Assembly (NCBI RefSeq): GCF_032854445.1
Contig: NC_088298.1
Coordinates: forward strand, 8,793,504 to 8,857,503
Length of the DNA stretch: 64,000 bases
Reading direction: 5' to 3'
Source of the DNA: Liolophura sinensis
Taxonomy: Eukaryota; Mollusca; Polyplacophora; Chitonida; Chitonidae
Below, in pieces: positions 57,601 through 63,600 of the stretch. Under the pieces are notes generated by a model. That model did not search any database and was not told the origin of the DNA. It was given only the letters and a program-made list of their open reading frames with translations. The translations under genes and the position numbers were made by a program. Every line of letters begins with the position of its first letter. Within the stretch, counting starts at the first letter, position 1.

Positions 57601-60600
57601 CAGGGCGTGCAGTCCGTCACCTCACCCAGGCCACTGCTGTTACTAAAGGTGCCCCTGGGGCAACGGTGCTCCTCTGCAAATCGAGTGCCATCAGGGCAGT
57701 AGTGACCTAGAGAAAAGTACGGGTAACAGTGACAATCATCATTTAACTTTTTCTTAAAATGTTTTATTTTAATACATAAAAACTTCCGAGGCACGTGTTC
57801 ACGTTCTTAACTGTTTCTTGGTTCCAAGGCACATGTTCAAGTTCTCAACTGTTTCTTAGTTCCATGGCACGTGTTCAAGCTCTCAATGTTTCTAGGTTCT
57901 AAGGCACATGTTCAAGTTCTCACCATGATAATACTAAATTAGTGCCTATGTGGTATTAAACCTTAATCATGCCATTCCTCGTGCAAGATTAAAGTTCCTG
58001 TGGCTGCATTACCCTTTATGTACCACACCTAAACTTGACATCACTAACATGTACCTGGAGGACAAAGTGTCTAGTTCCTCTCCCTCCCACCTCCACACAC
58101 ACACACACACAAACTGATCTGACTCACCTGGAGGACACACCTGGCTCACCTGGTACGTGTACATCTCTACTCAGTTTGTCCCCCACACACACACCTGACC
58201 TGACTCACCTGGAGGACACACCTGGCTCACCTGGTACGTGTACATCTCTACTCTGTTTGTTCCACACACACACACCTGACCTGACTCACCTGGAGGACAA
58301 AATGCCTGGTACGTGTACATGTCTATTCTGTTTGTCCCACACACACACACCTGACTTGACTCACCTGGAGGACAAAATGCCTAGTACGTGTACATCTCTA
58401 TTCTGCTTGTCCCACACACACACACCTGATTTGACTCACCTGGAGGACACACATGGCTCACTTGGTACGTGTACATCTCTACTGTTTGTCCCACACACAC
58501 ACCTGACCTGACTCACCTGGAGGACACACCTGGCTCACCTGGTACGTGTACATCTCTACTCTGTTTGTCCCCCCCACACACACACACACCTGACTTGACT
58601 CACCTGGAGGATACAACTGGCTCACCTGGTATGTGTACATCTCTACTCAGTTTGTCCCACACACACACACCTGACTTGACTCACCTGGAGGACAAAATGA
58701 CTGGTACGTGTACATCTATACTCTGCTTGACCCACACACACACCTGACTTGACTCACCTGGAGGACAGTAGCTGGAGTTGAACAGGACCACAGGTGCGAT
58801 TGTGTTGTCGCAGTAAAACCCTGCTGGACATGTCTTACATGATCCTTTCCCAGTCTCGTCCTGGTACGTCCCCGAGTCACAGCGGATTGGCTCATGGAAC
58901 CCACTGGCAGGGCAATAATGACCTGGGCAGGGGAAATGTATATCTCTGATTACGATGAGCATTCTGAAAGTATCGCCAATTAACTGACAATACATGTACA
59001 CGTCCCCAATCAGTTTGAGCTGTCAGAATAACAGCTAGATAAATGTCAGCGTTTATTAATCCACAGGACAAAACCACCTGAAACTCGAACTTGATCTGTA
59101 ACTTGCCTTAGTAAACCCATGTACTAAGTTTCAATTCAATGTCATTTTGTTCAACAACTGTTTTGAACAATAAAATCTGGAAAAGTCATCTGTGATGGAG
59201 GACTGACGGACTGCATAACAAGGTGTACATTGAATGTCAGGGAGTGGAATAATATCATGTCAAGCCTCTTGTCCACTTAGGTTTTGTCAAGGTTTCTGAA
59301 TGTAGCAAGTAAACAAATACACTGTACAATATACCATAAAATTGATCATTGTATCTACGTTCGTAATTTGCTGTTCGACAATTTTTTTTTGAGATTTTGC
59401 GATTAAGCTTTTAATCTTGGAATTAATCTCAAATTGCGATTAATCTCAAAGAGTTTTGATTAATCTCAAAGAGGTTTGAGATTAAGGTTTTTGTCGCTAA
59501 ATGTAAAATATGTCCTGCTGTATCATGTGACTTGTTTAAAATGTTAGACAACTTTTGTTAACAATCACCTGAGGCACAAATCTCCATCCTACTTGTCACT
59601 AAATAATTTTAGTTAGTTAGTTATTAATTGGTGTTTTATGCCGCACTCAAGAATATTCCACTTATACGATGGTGGCCAGCATTATGGTAGGGGGAAACCA
59701 GGCTGAGCCCGGGGGAAACATATGACCATCCGCAGGTTGCTGGCAGACCTTCCTATGCATGACTGGGGAGGAAGCAAGCATGAGCTGGACGGTGACAGCA
59801 TAGGCTCCTGGGCAATTGTGCTCCACTAAATAATTTCTGTGAAACTTTTGTCAGACCTCATATTATTGTATACATGATTAAAAGCAATCATATGATACAC
59901 AGGGACTTTTTTTTATTGTTTCCAAAAAAAATGTGAACTTACTACTCCTATATTAAAGGTGCAACCTGTACACTTGTTAACGAACTTACCTTGTGGGCAG
60001 GTAAAAGCAGGAGGGTCAGCCTGACTTTGTCCTGTAGGGCAGTAGTACCCAGCCGCACATGGCCCTGTGGGGGATGGGTTTCCATAGCCTGCGCAATATG
60101 CCCCCTGGGTACATGGGATACAATCGCTTTCAGCTCGACCCCCAGTGGTGTTAAGGTATGTCCCGGGTGGACAGAAGGTCCCGTTCCCACTACCTTCAGG
60201 GCAGAACTGTCCCTCAGGGCAAACATCACCTTATAAAATTAATTGATAAAAATAGAAGATGTTGTTGAACTCAGCATTTCTTTAAGTAATGCCATATGAT
60301 CAAAGACAGGCAAAACGTAACAAAAAATCCAGATTAAAATGTTTAAAGCCAACTTAGGATAACATCACAGACTTTATGATGTTAATACTGTGGACATTTG
60401 ATGTCCTGCAGGTTTTCCCATGAGTTAGACAGCATATTTAGGTTCCAGTTCCCTAAGACAGGTTACTGGCAGGCAGACAATGGTGATACTTGCTTCACAT
60501 GGGGTTTTGTCCCACTCACTTGCTCACTCAATCACTCTCGCGTTCACACACAAGACCATTCATTGTTAACTAGTTCCTGAAGTCAATCTCTTAGCTCACC

Positions 60601-63600
60601 CTGTGTTCATCCAATCAAATTTTTTCTTCCGTATTTTTGAGAAGTGAAGGTGATCTTTTCCCATTTGAAATGACGATTCTGATTAGTCTTTACATTTGAG
60701 CTTTCAATCACGAAATCGCCACGATATGGCTGAAATACTGCTGATGTGGCATTAAGCCATAATCATTCATTCATCCATTCAATCACGAAAGGGTCATCAG
60801 ACAGCTTGGAAATGTGATTATGCAGGGCCCACTTTTACAACAATTTCATACGAATATACGTTTTGGAACTCTCCTCATAAATCACGATAAGACGGAGCTA
60901 TGTAACCCACACACAACATCATTTGCACAAACTTCATGACAGTGAATGCAGATTCTTGGGTCAGTGTACAGGTCAAAGGATATTTGGTGCCAGCCTTACA
61001 TAAAGTTCCTTCTTACTCAAATCCCGTGAAGACACTTACCGTAGGCCTGCCCGACAGGCGTGTCCGTCGGTGACCCGGAGGAGCAGTAATAACCCATGCT
61101 ACAATTACCAGTTGGGGCAGACAACTCTGTTAACAGACAAAACCAAGAATAGCATTACGGCATCAACTTATTTATTCAACCGTTCATTAATTAATTTTAA
61201 CTTCATTTATTTATCCCATTGTTGTTTTAACAACAATCAAGAATCCTTCAACTATTATGATGGTCAGTTTTAGTGGTAGAGGAAACTGTACAAACCATCT
61301 ACCTTTGGCAAGTTACTGTCACTCTTTTTAAAGCTTTGATCTATTCACAAATAATTTGTGACTCAACTGAACGGCACCAGAAAACTGTATCAAGAATTAC
61401 TTCAAATTTTTTTTTTCTTCACATCTTCACTTTTCTTACTAAGATATTCCACAGATTAAAGCTATTATTTTCTAACTTTTGAGGGCATATATTTTTCAAA
61501 AGATTTTCATATTATTTTAAGTGCCTAAAATCCAAGCCTGACATTCAAAATATGAGTTATAAACCTATAAACTTATTAAAACAATTCTAAGCTTGTTCAT
61601 GAGATATGATTTTACAGAAAATAACTGCTTTCAAAATATTATGTGAACAAATATGCACAAGAAATTTTTTAAAAACGCCATTTTGATTGATGCCACGTGA
61701 TTGCCACAAAGGTGGTTCGATTTTTTTTTTTTTTGATTGATGTTTTACGCCGTACTCAAGAATATTTCACTTATACGACGGCGGCCAGCATTATGGTGGG
61801 TGGAAACCAGGCACAGCCCGGGGGAAACCCACGACCATCCGCAGGTAGCTGACAGACCTTCCCACATACGGCCGGAGAGAAAGCCAGCATGAGCTGGACT
61901 TGAACTCACAGCGACCGCATTGGTGAGAGACTCCTGGGTCATTACGCTGCGCTAGCGCGCTAACCATCTGAGCCACGGAGGCCCCCAAAGGTGGTTCGAA
62001 ATGGTCATCATATTTCAATTCATCTTTAACATGCTTTTCATGATGCATGAAAAATTTGAAAAAAAAAAAAATACCTGAAAATAGTTTTGGGTGCAAAACT
62101 TGAATGAGACAGACTTTGTTGTCTGTGTTGACTGATAAAATCCTGAAACCCTAAACCTGGCTGGTCCTACCAATGTAGTTTTGTCTCCAAAATCAAATTA
62201 AAAATGTGCATAAATTGCACTGAAATTTGCTCTTTCACATGTGAAAAGGATGAGTAATTAGGGTACATTCACTTCAACCACTGAGCCACCAAGGTTGGGA
62301 CAACACTTCTCAGCTCGTACTGTCAAGCGTTGTCATTTTGGAAGCACCAAGTGTTTCGGTTACTTACCCACGTTATCGCAGTACAGGCCGGGTGGGCAAG
62401 GTATGAGGGCGGAGCTTCCTGTAGGACAGTAATACCCTGCCTCACACTGTCCCCCCTGGGCGGGGTTGGTCGGCTGAGCGACGGTGGCGCCCCCTGTACA
62501 GTACCAGCCGGGGTCGCATTCCCCAGTTGGCTCACTCATGCCCTGAGATCCACAGTAGTGCCTGGGAAACAAAGGGAGGTAAGTCAGGGCAGTTTAATTT
62601 CTCTTCGGACCACATCAAGTTTACTTGTTTACAGACAAAATAAATGTTTTTTTTTTGCAATGTCACAGGAAAGTAAAAATAAAATCTTAAAAATCATAAC
62701 CTGTGGGAATGAGAACTATTCTGGCAAATTTACATGAAAGAGAAGTCCAGAAAAATAGAAAAAAATCTCTAAATCAGACAAAATAAAAACAACTTGAAGG
62801 TGGATCTTCAGCTTGATATTTATACTGTTTTGGGATTTTTTAGTGTCCCATTGCCTGTAAAATACAAAATAAAATTGTCGACGCCTAAGGCGGCATTTAA
62901 GAGCATTCTGCAACAAACATGCTGTAAGCCCTCTTGCTTTTCTTAGATCAGCCAAACTAACGTGTGAAATTCATGTAATCCAAAATCATGGTTTAAAGCG
63001 GGATTTGTTGTCTTCACAGTCAGCTAGACTTCCGTCGATGAGTCAGTCCTATCATTTTCACAGGAAAATTCACATTTAGAGGCAGGATTTAGCATTACAT
63101 CAACGACATCCTCACAAACTTCACTAAAGTCCCCACTGAGGTTAACTGATCCTCTCAAATCCTTCACCACAGCAAACATGGCTTCTTTTCAGTTCTGATT
63201 CATTTATTTATTCGATTGCTGTTTTACGCTGTACCCAAGAATGTTTCACTTATACAACGGCAGCCAGCATTATGGTGGGAGGAAACCAGGCAGAACTCTG
63301 GGAAACCCATGTCCATCTGCAGGATGCTGACCTTCCCACTTACAGTCTAAGTGGACACCAGCATAAGCTTGACATGAACTAGGCTTGAATTTGTTTTGAA
63401 TTCCAATCACTCTTCGACTGGATTATACTTGATCAACTTTTTGTACTGGCCATATTATTAGTACAAACTTTCTGCACTCCATTTGTTAACTAAAACAATA
63501 AACTTTTAAATTCGAACATAATTTTCATTTACCATTTTTACACTGGATTATTTTAATTAAATGGATTATTTTAATTAAATTATGTCCACAAATATCCCCC

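Noticed and set aside
58035-58747. Plus-strand reading frame of repeated HTHTPDLTHLEDTPG
   Set aside because: It is a by-product of the splice-site minisatellite; units change length by non-multiples of three and the frame drifts.
61725-61985. Possible functional tRNA on the minus strand
   Set aside because: The A- and B-box-like blocks belong to the head of a 255-bp SINE; no complete cloverleaf can be drawn.
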